Below are positions 19,243-28,322 of a stretch of 52,170 bases of DNA, one piece after another. The notes beneath the pieces are model-generated. The model did no database searches and was not told the origin of the DNA. It worked only from the letters and a program-made list of their open reading frames with translations. Source of the DNA: Alphaproteobacteria bacterium (lineage in GTDB: Bacteria; Desulfobacterota; Binatia; UBA12015); assembly GCA_017853315.1 (NCBI GenBank), contig JAFMJW010000005.1:1-52170 (forward strand). The letters are read 5' to 3'. Every line of letters starts with the position of its first letter. Position 1 is the stretch's first letter. The position numbers were made by a program, and so were the translations under genes.

Positions 19243-20874
19243 GTGACGTCGCTCGACGAGGCCACGCCCGCGGGGCTTCCGGTCGTCACGACGGCGCAGG
19301 CGCGCGCGGCGGACCGACGCACGATCGAGCTCGGGACGCCCGGCCTGGAGCTCATGGAGCGGGCCGGCCGCGGGATCGCCGCGGAGATTCTCGGTCCGCT
19401 TCGCGCGCGTGCGGCGCGCGGCGTCGTCGTCGTGGCCGGCCGCGGCAACAACGGGGGCGACGGCTTCGTCGTGGCCCGGTTGCTTGCGGCGGCGGGATTT
19501 CGGGTCGAGGCGTGGCTTCTCGGGCCTCGCGAACGGGTGACCGGCGACGCGCGCGCGAATCTCGACCGCTGGCTCGCATCCGGGGGGCGCGTCGAGGAGC
19601 TCGGCGAGGCGCAGGGCCCGGCGGCGCTCGCGGCGCGGCTTCGCTCGGCAGGCGTCGTGGTCGACGCGGTCTTCGGGACCGGGCTGAACGCGGAGATCCG
19701 GGGGCCCGCGGCCCGCGTGATCGAGGCGATCGCGCTCGCCCGCCGGCCCTCCCGGGAGATGGCCGGGTCGGGGTCCTCGCCCGTCGTGCTGTCGGTCGAC
19801 CTCCCTTCCGGGCTCGACGGGGACACCGGCGAGCCGTGGGGAACCGCGGTATCGGCGGACGTCACCGTGACGCTCGGCGGGACCAAGCTCGGGCTCCTGC
19901 TCCCCGCCGCGCGCGCTCACGTCGGCCGCCTCGTCGAGGTCGACATCGGGCTCGCGCCGGAGGCGCTCGCAGCGATCGAGCCGCTCGCGCGTGCGGCCAC
20001 GCTCGAGATGGCGCGGGCGCTGCTGCCTGCGCGGCCGGTGTCGGGCCACAAGGGCTCGCACGGGCACGTCGTGGTCGTCGCCGGATCCGACGGCAAGGCC
20101 GGCGCGGCGGCGCTCGCGGGGCGGGCCGCGATCCGGGGCGGGTCGGGGCTCGTCACGATCGCGACGCCCGCGGCGGTGCGCGACCTGGTCGCAGGTCTCC
20201 TGCCGGAGGCGATGACCGAGGCGTGGCCGGCTGCGGGCGTCGACTTCGGGCCGCTGCTCGACGGCCGCGATGCCGTGGTGTGCGGGCCCGGGCTCGGGCG
20301 CGAGGCTGCCGCGGCCTCGGTCGCACGACGGCTCGCGAGCGCGGTCGCGCTCCCGCTCGTGCTCGACGCCGACGGGCTGAACGCGTTCGCGGGCGAGCCC
20401 GAGGCGCTGCGATCCGCGCCGGCTGCTCGCGTGCTCACGCCGCACCCCGGCGAGATGGCCCGACTCGCCGGCGTCTCGGTGGCCGACGTCCAGGCCGACC
20501 GGCTCGGCGCCGCGCGCGCGATGGCCGGCCGCTCGGGCGCCGTCGTCGTCCTGAAAGGGGCGGGAACCGTGGTGGCGCATCCCGACGGCCGAGCCTGCGT
20601 GAACACGACCGGCGGCGCGGTCCTCGGCACCGGGGGCACGGGCGACGTGCTCGCGGGGCTCGTCGGCGCGCTGCTCGCCCAGGGCGTCGAGGCCTTCTCC
20701 GCGGCGCGACTCGGGGTCTTTCTGCACGGGCTCGCCGGCGACCGGGTGGCCGGGCGGATCGGGGACGCGGGGCTTCTCGCCTCGGAGTTGGCCGACGAGA
20801 TTCCGCTCGCCCGGCGGGCGCTCCTCGCCCACTCGGGCGGCGAGCGGTGCGGGGCCCGGGAGGCGCTGTTATAG
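19243..20874 (+). CDS. nnr: bifunctional NAD(P)HX epimerase / ADP-dependent dehydratase
   Basis: This enzyme repairs hydrated NADH and NADPH. The 543 residues hold a YjeF_N epimerase half (about 15-240: MERAGRGIAAEIL, VVVAGRGNNGGDGFVVARLL, DAVFGTGLN, SVDLPSGLDGDTG) and a dehydratase half of the ribokinase-like fold (about 262-535: GHKGSHGHVVVVAGS, VCGPGLG, DADGLNA, LTPHPGEMARL, VLKGAGT and the catalytic GTGGTGDVLAGLVGALLAQG). Start GTG 19243, five bases after pdxJ. It ends ten bases before the tsaE start, so all belong to one transcription unit. Confidence 0.95.
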   Translation: MTSLDEATPAGLPVVTTAQARAADRRTIELGTPGLELMERAGRGIAAEILGPLRARAARGVVVVAGRGNNGGDGFVVARLLAAAGFRVEAWLLGPRERVTGDARANLDRWLASGGRVEELGEAQGPAALAARLRSAGVVVDAVFGTGLNAEIRGPAARVIEAIALARRPSREMAGSGSSPVVLSVDLPSGLDGDTGEPWGTAVSADVTVTLGGTKLGLLLPAARAHVGRLVEVDIGLAPEALAAIEPLARAATLEMARALLPARPVSGHKGSHGHVVVVAGSDGKAGAAALAGRAAIRGGSGLVTIATPAAVRDLVAGLLPEAMTEAWPAAGVDFGPLLDGRDAVVCGPGLGREAAAASVARRLASAVALPLVLDADGLNAFAGEPEALRSAPAARVLTPHPGEMARLAGVSVADVQADRLGAARAMAGRSGAVVVLKGAGTVVAHPDGRACVNTTGGAVLGTGGTGDVLAGLVGALLAQGVEAFSAARLGVFLHGLAGDRVAGRIGDAGLLASELADEIPLARRALLAHSGGERCGAREALL

Positions 20875-20884
20875 CAGGGGAATC

Positions 20885-21409
20885 GTGAGATTCTGGAGCC
20901 ACGGCGAAGCCGACACGGAGGCCCTGGGCCGCCGCCTCGGCGAGCTCGCCTATCCCGGGATGGTGGTCTGCCTGAGCGGTCCGCTCGGGGCGGGCAAGAC
21001 CGCCTTCGTGCGGGGGCTCGCCTCCGGTCTCGGGATCGACGAGGCGCGGGTCCACAGCCCGAGCTTCGTCACCGCGATCGAGCACGAGGGGCGGCTCCGC
21101 CTCGCCCATCTCGACCTCTACCGCCACGAGGGCACGCTGCCGCCCGCGGACTGGCTCGCCGAGATGCTCGACGGCCCCGGCGTCGCCGCGGTCGAGTGGA
21201 GCGAGCGACTCGGCCCCGACGCCCCGGAGGACGCGCTCCGGGTGTCGATCGACTACGGCGCGTCCGGAGACGAGCGCCTCGTCACCGCGGAGGCCGGCGG
21301 CGAACGGTCGCGCCGTGCCCTCGACGCCTGGGCGCCCGGAGAGGACCGGCGCGAGGCGGGCCCGGTCGGCGAGACGGGCGCGGCGGCGGAGGACCGATGC
21401 GTCCGCTGA
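20885..21409 (+). CDS. tsaE: TsaE, ATPase for tRNA N6-threonylcarbamoyladenosine synthesis
   Basis: TsaE is the ATPase partner of TsaB-TsaD in t6A37 modification of ANN-decoding tRNAs. Walker A GPLGAGKT sits at 32-39, followed by SPSFVTAIEHEG, the conserved HLDLYRHEG and VEWSERLG. The 174 residues are slightly longer than usual (about 140-160) because of a polar C-terminal extension after residue 140. Start GTG 20885; the 3' end overlaps lysC by 13 bases. TsaB and TsaD are not in the window. Confidence 0.92.
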   Translation: MRFWSHGEADTEALGRRLGELAYPGMVVCLSGPLGAGKTAFVRGLASGLGIDEARVHSPSFVTAIEHEGRLRLAHLDLYRHEGTLPPADWLAEMLDGPGVAAVEWSERLGPDAPEDALRVSIDYGASGDERLVTAEAGGERSRRALDAWAPGEDRREAGPVGETGAAAEDRCVR

Positions 21410-22629
21410 CCGTGCAGAAGTACGGCGGGACGTCGGTCGGCTCGGTCGAGCGGATCGCGGCGGTGGCCGAGCGGGTCGCCGCGCGCGCGGCGAAGGAGCG
21501 CATGATCGTCGTCGTCTCGGCGATGGCGGGGGAGACCGACCGGCTGCTGAAGCTCGCCCGGGCGCTCTCGCCGGAGCCCGATCCGCGCGAGTGCGACGTC
21601 GTCGCGGCGAGCGGCGAGCAGGTGACCGCGGCGCTGCTCTCGATCGCGCTCGCGGAGCGCGGCGTGCCGGCGCAGTCGTTTCTCGGGCACCAGGTGCGCA
21701 TCTCGACCGACAGCGCGCACGGCAAGGCCCGGATCCAGTCGATCGACGGCGAGCGCATCTCGCGCGCGCTCGACGAGGGGCGGGTCGCGGTCGTCGCGGG
21801 CTTCCAGGGCGTCGACGAGCGGGGCAGCATCACGACGCTCGGGCGCGGCGGCTCCGACACGAGCGCGGTCGCGGTCGCGGCCGCGGTGAAGGCCGACTCC
21901 TGCGAGATCCTGACCGACGTCGACGGCGTCTACACGACCGACCCGCGCGTCTGCCCGCAGGCGCGCAAGCTCGAGCGGATCTCGCACGACGAGATGCTCG
22001 AGCTCGCGAGCCTCGGCTCGAAGGTCCTCCAGATCCGCTCGGTCGAGTTCGCCAAGCGCTACGGGGTCCGGGTGCACGTGCGCTCGAGCTTCAACGACAG
22101 CGAGGGCACCTGGGTGGTGCCCGAGGAGTCCACGATGGAGGACGTGCTCGTCACCGGGATCGCCCACGACAAGGACCAGGCCAAGATCACGATCAAGGGC
22201 GTGCCCGACCGCCCGGGGCTCGCGGCGCGCATCTTCGGGCCGATCGCGGCCGCCAACATCATCGTGGACGTGATCCTGCAGAACACCGGCGAGGACGGCA
22301 CGACCGACGTCACCTTCACCGTGCCGCGCGGCGAACTCGCGGCCGCGCTGCGGATCGTCGACGAGATCCGTCGCGACACCGGCGCGAAGGAAGTACTCTC
22401 CGACTCGACCATCGCCAAGGTCTCGATCGTCGGCCTCGGGATGCGCAGCCACGCCGGCGTCGCCGCCTCGATCTTCGAGGCGCTCGCGCGCGAGGGCATC
22501 AACATCCAGATGATTTCCACCTCCGAGATCAAGGTGTCGGTCGTGATCGACGAGAAGTACGTCGAGCTCGCCGTCCGCGCGCTGCACGCGGCGCTGGTCG
22601 AGCGCGGGGAAGGGGCGCACCCGTCGTGA
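21397..22629 (+). CDS. lysC: aspartate kinase
   Basis: Aspartate kinase starts the aspartate-family pathway (lysine, methionine, threonine). The 410-residue protein begins MRPLTVQKYGGTSVGS, with the family's VVVSAMAGETDRLL, GFQGVDERGSITTLGRGGSDTSAVAVAAA and LTDVDGVYTTDP. It ends in two ACT domains (about 265-335 and 345-405, including SIVGLGMRSHAGVAASIFEAL and INIQMISTSEIKVSVVI), so feedback control by lysine and/or threonine is expected. ATG at 21397 lies inside the end of tsaE; the 3' end shares GTGA with cimA. Confidence 0.96.
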   Translation: MRPLTVQKYGGTSVGSVERIAAVAERVAARAAKERMIVVVSAMAGETDRLLKLARALSPEPDPRECDVVAASGEQVTAALLSIALAERGVPAQSFLGHQVRISTDSAHGKARIQSIDGERISRALDEGRVAVVAGFQGVDERGSITTLGRGGSDTSAVAVAAAVKADSCEILTDVDGVYTTDPRVCPQARKLERISHDEMLELASLGSKVLQIRSVEFAKRYGVRVHVRSSFNDSEGTWVVPEESTMEDVLVTGIAHDKDQAKITIKGVPDRPGLAARIFGPIAAANIIVDVILQNTGEDGTTDVTFTVPRGELAAALRIVDEIRRDTGAKEVLSDSTIAKVSIVGLGMRSHAGVAASIFEALAREGINIQMISTSEIKVSVVIDEKYVELAVRALHAALVERGEGAHPS

Positions 22630-24266
22630 GGCGCGTCCAGGTCTACGACACCACGCTGCGCGACGGCTGCCAGACCGAGGAGATCGCGCTCACCGTCGAC
22701 GCGAAGCTCGCGATCGCCGAGCGCCTCGACGCCTTCGGGGTCGACTACGTGGAGGGCGGCTGGCCCGGGTCCAACCCGCGCGACGCGGCCTTCTTCGCAC
22801 CCGCGATGAAGCTCGGGCTGCGCCACGCGAAGATCGTCGCCTTCGGCTCGACGCGCCGGGTGAACCGGGCTGCCGAAGAGGACGAGAACCTCGACCTGAT
22901 CCTGCGCGCCGGCACCCCGGCCGCCTGCATCGTGGCGAAGTCCTGGGACCTCCACGTCCGCGAGGAGCTCCGCATCTCGCGCGAGGCGAATCTCGACGTG
23001 ATCCGCGACTCCGTCGCCTTCCTGCGCGAGCGCCTCGACGAGGTGATCGTCGACGCCGAGCACTTCTTCGACGGCTGGGCGGCGAACCCGGAGTTCGCGC
23101 TCGACTGCGTGCGCGCGGCCGCCGAGGCCGGCGCGACCGCGGTCTGCCTGTGCGACACCCGCGGCGGCAGCATGCCGGCCGTGATCGAGGCCGGCGTACG
23201 GGCCGCGCTCGCGGCGATCGAGGTGCCGATCGGCATCCACTGCCACGACGACGGCGAGCTCGCGGTGGCGAACTCGATCGCCGCGGTCGAGGCCGGAGCC
23301 CTGCAGGTGCAGGGAACGATCAACGGCATCGGCGAGCGCTGCGGCAACGCGAACCTCGTCTCGGTGGTCGCGAACCTCCAGCTGAAGCTCGGCTACCACT
23401 GCGTCGAGCCCGAGCAGCTGCGCGGGCTGACCGAGCTGTCGCGCTTCGTCGACGAGGTCGCGAACCGCGAGCCGCAGAAGCAGCAGGCCTACGTCGGGCA
23501 GAGCGCGTTCGCGCACAAGGCCGGACTCCACGCCTCGGCGGTGCGCAAGCACGCGTCGACCTACGAGCACGTGGACCCGGGCCTCGTCGGCAACCACCAG
23601 CGGGTGCTGGTCTCCGACCAGGCGGGCCGGTCGAACCTGCTCCACAAGGCGAAGGAGTTCGGGATCCCGGCCGAGGTGATCGAGCCGAAGTTGAAGGGCC
23701 TGCTCGCGGAGCTGAAGCAGCTCGAACACCTCGGCTACCAGTTCGAGGGTGCCGACGCTTCCTTCGAGCTCCTGCTGCAGAAGGCGATCCAGGGGCAGAA
23801 GATCCGCCACTTCGAGCTCGCGGGCTTCCGCGTGATCGACGAGAAGCGCCACGAGGACGAGGCCCCGATCGCCGAGGCGACGATCATGGTGAAGGGGCCC
23901 GACGGTCGCGTGGAGCACACCGCCGCGCAGGGCAACGGCCCGGTGAACGCGCTCGACCTCGCGCTGCGCAAGGCGCTCGCGAAGTTCTACCCGGAGATCG
24001 GCGACGTCCGGCTGGTCGACTACAAGGTGCGCGTGCTCGACCAGGGGGTCGGGACGGAGTCGGTCGTGCGTGTCCTCATCGAGTCGGCGGACGCCGACGA
24101 CCACTGGACGACCGTCGGCGTGTCGAACAACGTGATCGAGGCGAGCTGGCAGGCCCTGGCGGACGCGATCGACTTCAAGCTCTACAAGGACCGGCGCGGA
24201 CGCGACGGCCGGGGGGCGGGCTCCCCGCCTGCGCCGGCCGAGCCGGTCGCAGCCGGCCGATCCTGA
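22626..24266 (+). CDS. cimA: (R)-citramalate synthase
   Basis: CimA condenses pyruvate with acetyl-CoA to citramalate, giving 2-oxobutyrate for isoleucine without threonine deaminase. The 546 residues show YDTTLRDGCQTEEIALTVDAKLAIAERL at the N-terminus, the barrel motifs DAEHFFDGW, CLCDTRGGSMP, GIHCHDDGELAVANS, QVQGTINGIGERCGNANL and AFAHKAGLHASAVRK. A C-terminal LeuA-type dimer regulatory domain (about 380-520) follows. NREPQKQQAYVGQSAFAHK separates CimA from homocitrate and isopropylmalate synthases. Start GTG, GTGA with lysC. Coupling to lysC suggests one unit for aspartate-family and isoleucine precursors. Confidence 0.93.
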   Translation: MRRVQVYDTTLRDGCQTEEIALTVDAKLAIAERLDAFGVDYVEGGWPGSNPRDAAFFAPAMKLGLRHAKIVAFGSTRRVNRAAEEDENLDLILRAGTPAACIVAKSWDLHVREELRISREANLDVIRDSVAFLRERLDEVIVDAEHFFDGWAANPEFALDCVRAAAEAGATAVCLCDTRGGSMPAVIEAGVRAALAAIEVPIGIHCHDDGELAVANSIAAVEAGALQVQGTINGIGERCGNANLVSVVANLQLKLGYHCVEPEQLRGLTELSRFVDEVANREPQKQQAYVGQSAFAHKAGLHASAVRKHASTYEHVDPGLVGNHQRVLVSDQAGRSNLLHKAKEFGIPAEVIEPKLKGLLAELKQLEHLGYQFEGADASFELLLQKAIQGQKIRHFELAGFRVIDEKRHEDEAPIAEATIMVKGPDGRVEHTAAQGNGPVNALDLALRKALAKFYPEIGDVRLVDYKVRVLDQGVGTESVVRVLIESADADDHWTTVGVSNNVIEASWQALADAIDFKLYKDRRGRDGRGAGSPPAPAEPVAAGRS

Positions 24267-24282
24267 TCGGCGCGGCGTCGGG

Positions 24283-25476
24283 ATGAACCTCGACCAGCAT
24301 GCCGGCGGCCGAGTGCGGCCGGAGGTGGCCGAGGAGGTCGCGCGCCTGCTGCGGGAGGGTGCGGCGACTCTCGCGAACCCCTCGAGCGCGCATGCGGACG
24401 GCCGCCGGGCGCGCGCGCTGGTCGAGGCGGCGCGGGAGGAGGTCGCGGCGCTCGTCGGTGCGCGGGTCTCCGAAGTCGTGTTCACCTCGGGTGCGACGGA
24501 GTCGAACGCGACCGTCGTGCGCGGCGCCGGGCGGGCCGGGGCGCACCTCGTGTCCACGGCGATCGAGCACGTCTCGGTGCTGCGCGCGCTCGACGCGGCC
24601 GGGGCCGACGGGGCCACGGTCTCGCTCGTCGGCACCGACGCCGAGGGCCGGGTCGATCCCGCTCGCTTCGCGGCGGAGGTACGCGAGGAGACCGCGCTCG
24701 CGAGCGTCGGCTGGGCCAACGGCGAGATCGGCACCCTGCAGCCGGTCGCGGAGATCGCGGCACTGGTGCGTGCGGTCGCGCCGGGAGCGATCGTCCACTC
24801 CGACGCGGTGCAGGCAGTCGCGACCCGCGCGATCGACTTCGGGGCGAGCGGCCTCGATGCGCTGTCGATCGCGGGGCACAAGCTCGGGGCGCTGCCCGGG
24901 ACCGGGGCGCTCGTCCTGCGCGCCGGGCTCGACCTTCCCGCGCTGCTGCACGGCGGTCCGCACGAGCGCGGTCGCCGCGCCGGAACCGAGAACGTCTTCG
25001 GGATCGCGTCGTTCGGGCTCGCGGCTCGCCTCGCGCGCGGCGAGCGCGAGGCCTTTCGCCGGCGCGCCGCCGGACTCGTCGAGCGGCTCTGGGCCGGGAT
25101 CGCGACGAGCTGCGCGCCGGTCGTTCGGCTGGGCGCGCGGGAGTCGGTGCCGACCGTGCTCGCCGTGGCGTTTGCCGGACTCCGGGGCGATGCGCTGGTC
25201 GCCGCCCTCGACCTCGCCGGAGTCGCGGCCTCGACCGGGGCGGCGTGCGCGGCGGGCGGCTCCGAGCCGTCGCACGTCCAGCGCGCCATCGGACTGCCGC
25301 CCGATCTCGCGAGCGGTGCGCTGCGGCTCAGTTTCGGGTGGTCGATGGACGAGGCTTCGGTCGACCGCGCCGTCGGGGCCGTCGCGGACGCGGTGGCGCT
25401 CGCTCGTCGCGCGGTCGCGGCGGGCCGGGGTGTCGCGAGATCCGACGGGCGGGTGGGACCGAGCCGTGCGGCCTGA
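24283..25476 (+). CDS. cysteine desulfurase (NifS/IscS family)
   Basis: A PLP enzyme that takes sulfur from cysteine. The 397 residues show [40 protein letters not shown] and the PLP lysine K200 in [14 protein letters not shown]. The sulfur-accepting cysteine is C322 in [10 protein letters not shown], the long-loop type seen in IscS. The N-terminus reads [13 protein letters not shown] where most members have LDxNATT. Start ATG 24283. The next gene, mnmA, needs a desulfurase to deliver sulfur for 2-thiouridine, so this enzyme is the likely donor. No iscU or other Fe-S scaffold is adjacent. Confidence 0.92.
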   Translation: MNLDQHAGGRVRPEVAEEVARLLREGAATLANPSSAHADGRRARALVEAAREEVAALVGARVSEVVFTSGATESNATVVRGAGRAGAHLVSTAIEHVSVLRALDAAGADGATVSLVGTDAEGRVDPARFAAEVREETALASVGWANGEIGTLQPVAEIAALVRAVAPGAIVHSDAVQAVATRAIDFGASGLDALSIAGHKLGALPGTGALVLRAGLDLPALLHGGPHERGRRAGTENVFGIASFGLAARLARGEREAFRRRAAGLVERLWAGIATSCAPVVRLGARESVPTVLAVAFAGLRGDALVAALDLAGVAASTGAACAAGGSEPSHVQRAIGLPPDLASGALRLSFGWSMDEASVDRAVGAVADAVALARRAVAAGRGVARSDGRVGPSRAA

Positions 25477-26614
25477 GGCGGCCGTGGAGACGACGGCGGG
25501 GGAGGCCGCCGCACGGGCCGGCTTCGTCGCGCCGGCGCACCTCCCGCCGGGGACGCGGGTCGTCGCAGCGATGTCGGGCGGCGTCGACAGCGCGGTCGCG
25601 GCGGCACTCCTGTGCGGCGCGGGCTACGAGGTCGTGGGCGTCTCGATGCGGCTCGGCGCGTCCGCGTGGCGCGCCGAGGGCCACGCGGGATGCTGCTCGC
25701 TCGACGACTTCGAGGACGCGCGGCGTTGCGCCGAGCGACTCGGCATCCCGCACTACGTGGTCGACTTCCGGGAGGCGTTCGCCGCGAGCGTGGTCGAGCC
25801 GTTCGCGCGCGAGTACCTCGCGGGACGGACGCCCAACCCCTGCGCGGCGTGCAACCGCGACGTGAAGTTCCGGGCGCTCTGGGACTGGGCGCGCGCGATC
25901 GGTGCCGAGGCCGTGGCGACCGGGCACTACGCGATCGTCGGGGGCGGGCCCGACCACGGCTTCGAGCTCCGCGCGGGGGCCGACCGGGCGAAGGACCAGA
26001 GCTACTTCCTGTTCATGCTGGGACAGGCCGAGCTTGCCCGCACGCTGTTCCCGGTGGGGGGACTCGAGAAGCACCGGGTGCGCGAGATCGCGCACGCGCT
26101 CGGGCTCCCGGTGTCCGCGAAGCCCGAGAGCCAGGACATCTGCTTCGTCGCGGGCCGGCGCTACGACGAGGTCGTGCTGGAGATCGCCGGTCGCGAGTCG
26201 CTGCGGCCCGGGCGCATCGTCGACGAGAGCGGCGTCGAGCTCGGGCGCCACGACGGCATCCATCGCTTCACCGTCGGCCAGCGCCGGGGGCTCGGCGGCG
26301 GGTCGGCGGAGCCACGCTACGTGGCGTCGATCGACGCGGAGAGCGGCGACGTGGTCGCGGCGCCACGCGCGGCGCTGGCGCGCGATGGCTTGCGGGTCGA
26401 AGACGTGCGCTGGGTGGCCGGGCCGTGGCACGGGGCCGCGCGCGTGCGCCTTCGACACCGACACGAGCCGGTCGCCTGCACCGTCGAGCCCCACGGCGGG
26501 GCCGCGCGCGTCCGCTTCGGGTCGCCCACCGCCGGTGCCACCCCGGGGCAGGCTGCCGTGTTCTACGACGGAGACCGGGTACTCGGCGGCGGCTGGATCG
26601 AGGCGGCCTCGTGA
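25466..26614 (+). CDS. mnmA: tRNA-specific 2-thiouridylase MnmA
   Basis: MnmA makes 2-thiouridine at position 34 of Lys, Glu and Gln tRNAs. The PP-loop SGGVDS is at 37-42, the first active cysteine lies in [13 protein letters not shown], and the second is in SQDICFV, with GHYA and [10 protein letters not shown] between them; a beta-barrel C-terminal domain follows ([29 protein letters not shown]). 382 residues from the GTG at 25466, which overlaps the desulfurase by 11 bases. A second in-frame GTG at 25484 has a better ribosome-binding site (TGAGG six bases upstream) and gives 376 residues; either could be used. Ends in GTGA with rnc. Confidence 0.95.
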   Translation: MRPEAAVETTAGEAAARAGFVAPAHLPPGTRVVAAMSGGVDSAVAAALLCGAGYEVVGVSMRLGASAWRAEGHAGCCSLDDFEDARRCAERLGIPHYVVDFREAFAASVVEPFAREYLAGRTPNPCAACNRDVKFRALWDWARAIGAEAVATGHYAIVGGGPDHGFELRAGADRAKDQSYFLFMLGQAELARTLFPVGGLEKHRVREIAHALGLPVSAKPESQDICFVAGRRYDEVVLEIAGRESLRPGRIVDESGVELGRHDGIHRFTVGQRRGLGGGSAEPRYVASIDAESGDVVAAPRAALARDGLRVEDVRWVAGPWHGAARVRLRHRHEPVACTVEPHGGAARVRFGSPTAGATPGQAAVFYDGDRVLGGGWIEAAS

Positions 26615-27378
26615 CGCGGGTCGACCTCGAGGAGGAGGAATCCGCGGCGGAGGCCCGGCTCGAGGAGCGGCTCGGCTACGCCTTTCGCGACCGAGAGCTG
26701 CTCCGGACGGCTCTCACGCACCGCTCGCACACCGCCGGCCCCGGGGCGCAGAACGAGACGCTCGAGTTTCTCGGCGACGCCGTCCTGGGGCTCGTCGTGA
26801 CGGAGCTTCTCGTGCGGGCCTGGCCTCGCGTCGGCGAGGGGCGTCTCACCCGTCGGCGCGCCTCGCTCGTGAGTGCCATCTCGCTCGCGCAGAGGGCGGC
26901 GGCGCTCGGGCTCGGCGAGTTCCTGCTGCTCGGCCGCGGGGAGGAGAAGACGCGCGGCCGCGAGAAGCCCTCGATCCTCGCGGGCGCCCTCGAGGCGGTG
27001 CTCGGCTCGATCTTCTTCGAGGGAGGGTTCGAGGCCGCCCGCGGCGTGGTCGAGCGGCTCTTCCGCGAGGAAGTGATCGGGGTCGAGCCACCGGCCTACG
27101 GCGGCGGCGAGTTCAAGACGCAGCTCCAGGAAATCGTCCAGCGCGATCTCCACGCGGCCCCGGAGTACTCGATCTCGAGCACGAGCGGCCCCGACCACGC
27201 GCGCGAGTTCCACGTCGAGGTCTCGGTCGCGGGGCGCGTTCTCGGGCGAGGCAGCGGCTCGAGCAAGAAGATCGCGGAGTCGGGGGCGGCGCGGGAGGCC
27301 GTCGAGCTCCTGCGGGCCGAGGCCGGCGAGGCCGCATCGGCGCCGCGTGCCCTCTCCGCGGCGAGGACGCGAGCATGA
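26611..27378 (+). CDS. rnc: ribonuclease III
   Basis: RNase III cuts double-stranded RNA, including ribosomal precursors. The 255-residue protein has the signature [13 protein letters not shown] (48-60), the second acidic site in [17 protein letters not shown] and a C-terminal double-stranded RNA-binding domain (about 170-240: DFKTQLQE-like [41 protein letters not shown]). Start GTG 26611 coupled to mnmA, ATGA overlap with era. The rnc-era order is widely conserved. Confidence 0.96.
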   Translation: MTRVDLEEEESAAEARLEERLGYAFRDRELLRTALTHRSHTAGPGAQNETLEFLGDAVLGLVVTELLVRAWPRVGEGRLTRRRASLVSAISLAQRAAALGLGEFLLLGRGEEKTRGREKPSILAGALEAVLGSIFFEGGFEAARGVVERLFREEVIGVEPPAYGGGEFKTQLQEIVQRDLHAAPEYSISSTSGPDHAREFHVEVSVAGRVLGRGSGSSKKIAESGAAREAVELLRAEAGEAASAPRALSAARTRA

Positions 27379-28322
27379 ACGAGTCCCGCGAGCTCGATTC
27401 GGGGGGAATCGCGGACGGCGGCGGTGCGCCCGCGGCCGCCGGCCACCGCGCGGGCTTCGTCGCGCTCGCCGGGCTGCCGAACGCCGGCAAGTCCTCGCTG
27501 CTGAACGCGGTGCTCGGACGCAAGCTCTCGATCGCGACGCCGAAGCCTCAGACGACCCGCAACCGCATCCTCGCGATCGAGAGTCGACCCGGCGTGCAGT
27601 TCCTGTTCGTCGACACCCCGGGGCTCCACCGGGGGCGGAACCTGCTCGGCGAGCGGATGGCGCAGGCGGCGGGCGACGCGATCGCGGACGCGGACGTCGT
27701 CGCCTGGGTGCTCGATGCCTCCCACGCCGAGCCCGAGGCGGAGGCCGCTCTCGCCGCGCGCCTCGCCGAGTCCGGGAGACCCGTCGTCGTCGCTCTCAAC
27801 AAGATCGACCGGGTCGACCGTGCGACGCTTCTCGCCCGTGCACAGCGGGTCGCCGACCTGCTGCCGGGACGCCACGCGGTTCCGGTCAGCGCGCGCACCG
27901 GGGAGAACCTGCCCGAGCTGCTCGAGACGCTCCGGGCCGCGCTGCCCGAGTCGCCGCCGCTCTACCCGGAGGACGCGGTCACCGACCGTCCGGAGCGCTT
28001 CTTCGTCGCCGAGCTGGTCCGCGAGCAGGTGCTGCTGGCGACGCACGAGGAGGTGCCCTACGGAAGTGCGGTGGTGATCGACTCGTTCGAGGAGCGCGAG
28101 GGCCGGAACCTGATCGCGATCGAGGCGACGATCCTGGTCGCTCGCGACTCCCACCGCGGCATCGTGATCGGCCGCGGCGGGCAGCGGCTGAAGGAGATCG
28201 GCCGAAGCGCCCGCCTCGAGATCGAGCGTTTCCTCGACACGCGGGTGTGGCTCGGACTCCGGGTCAAGGTCGACCCCGACTGGTTCGCCTCGGGTGGGAA
28301 GCTCGCGGAGATGGGGCTGTGA
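27375..28322 (+). CDS. era: GTPase Era
   Basis: Era binds the 3' end of 16S rRNA and helps assemble the small subunit. The 315 residues show G1 GLPNAGKS (33-40), the PQTTRNRILAI switch, G3 DTPGLH, G4 NKID, G5 SARTG, and a C-terminal KH domain (about 215-305) with the RNA-binding GRGGQRLKEIGRSARLEIERFLDTRVWLGLRVKV. A 25-residue Gly/Ala-rich leader precedes the G domain. ATG overlaps the rnc stop; the 3' end overlaps der by GTGA. Confidence 0.97.
   Translation: MNESRELDSGGIADGGGAPAAAGHRAGFVALAGLPNAGKSSLLNAVLGRKLSIATPKPQTTRNRILAIESRPGVQFLFVDTPGLHRGRNLLGERMAQAAGDAIADADVVAWVLDASHAEPEAEAALAARLAESGRPVVVALNKIDRVDRATLLARAQRVADLLPGRHAVPVSARTGENLPELLETLRAALPESPPLYPEDAVTDRPERFFVAELVREQVLLATHEEVPYGSAVVIDSFEEREGRNLIAIEATILVARDSHRGIVIGRGGQRLKEIGRSARLEIERFLDTRVWLGLRVKVDPDWFASGGKLAEMGL

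Noticed and set aside
22059-25607. 1182-codon minus-strand open frame
   Set aside because: Opposite lysC, cimA and the desulfurase gene; no family features.
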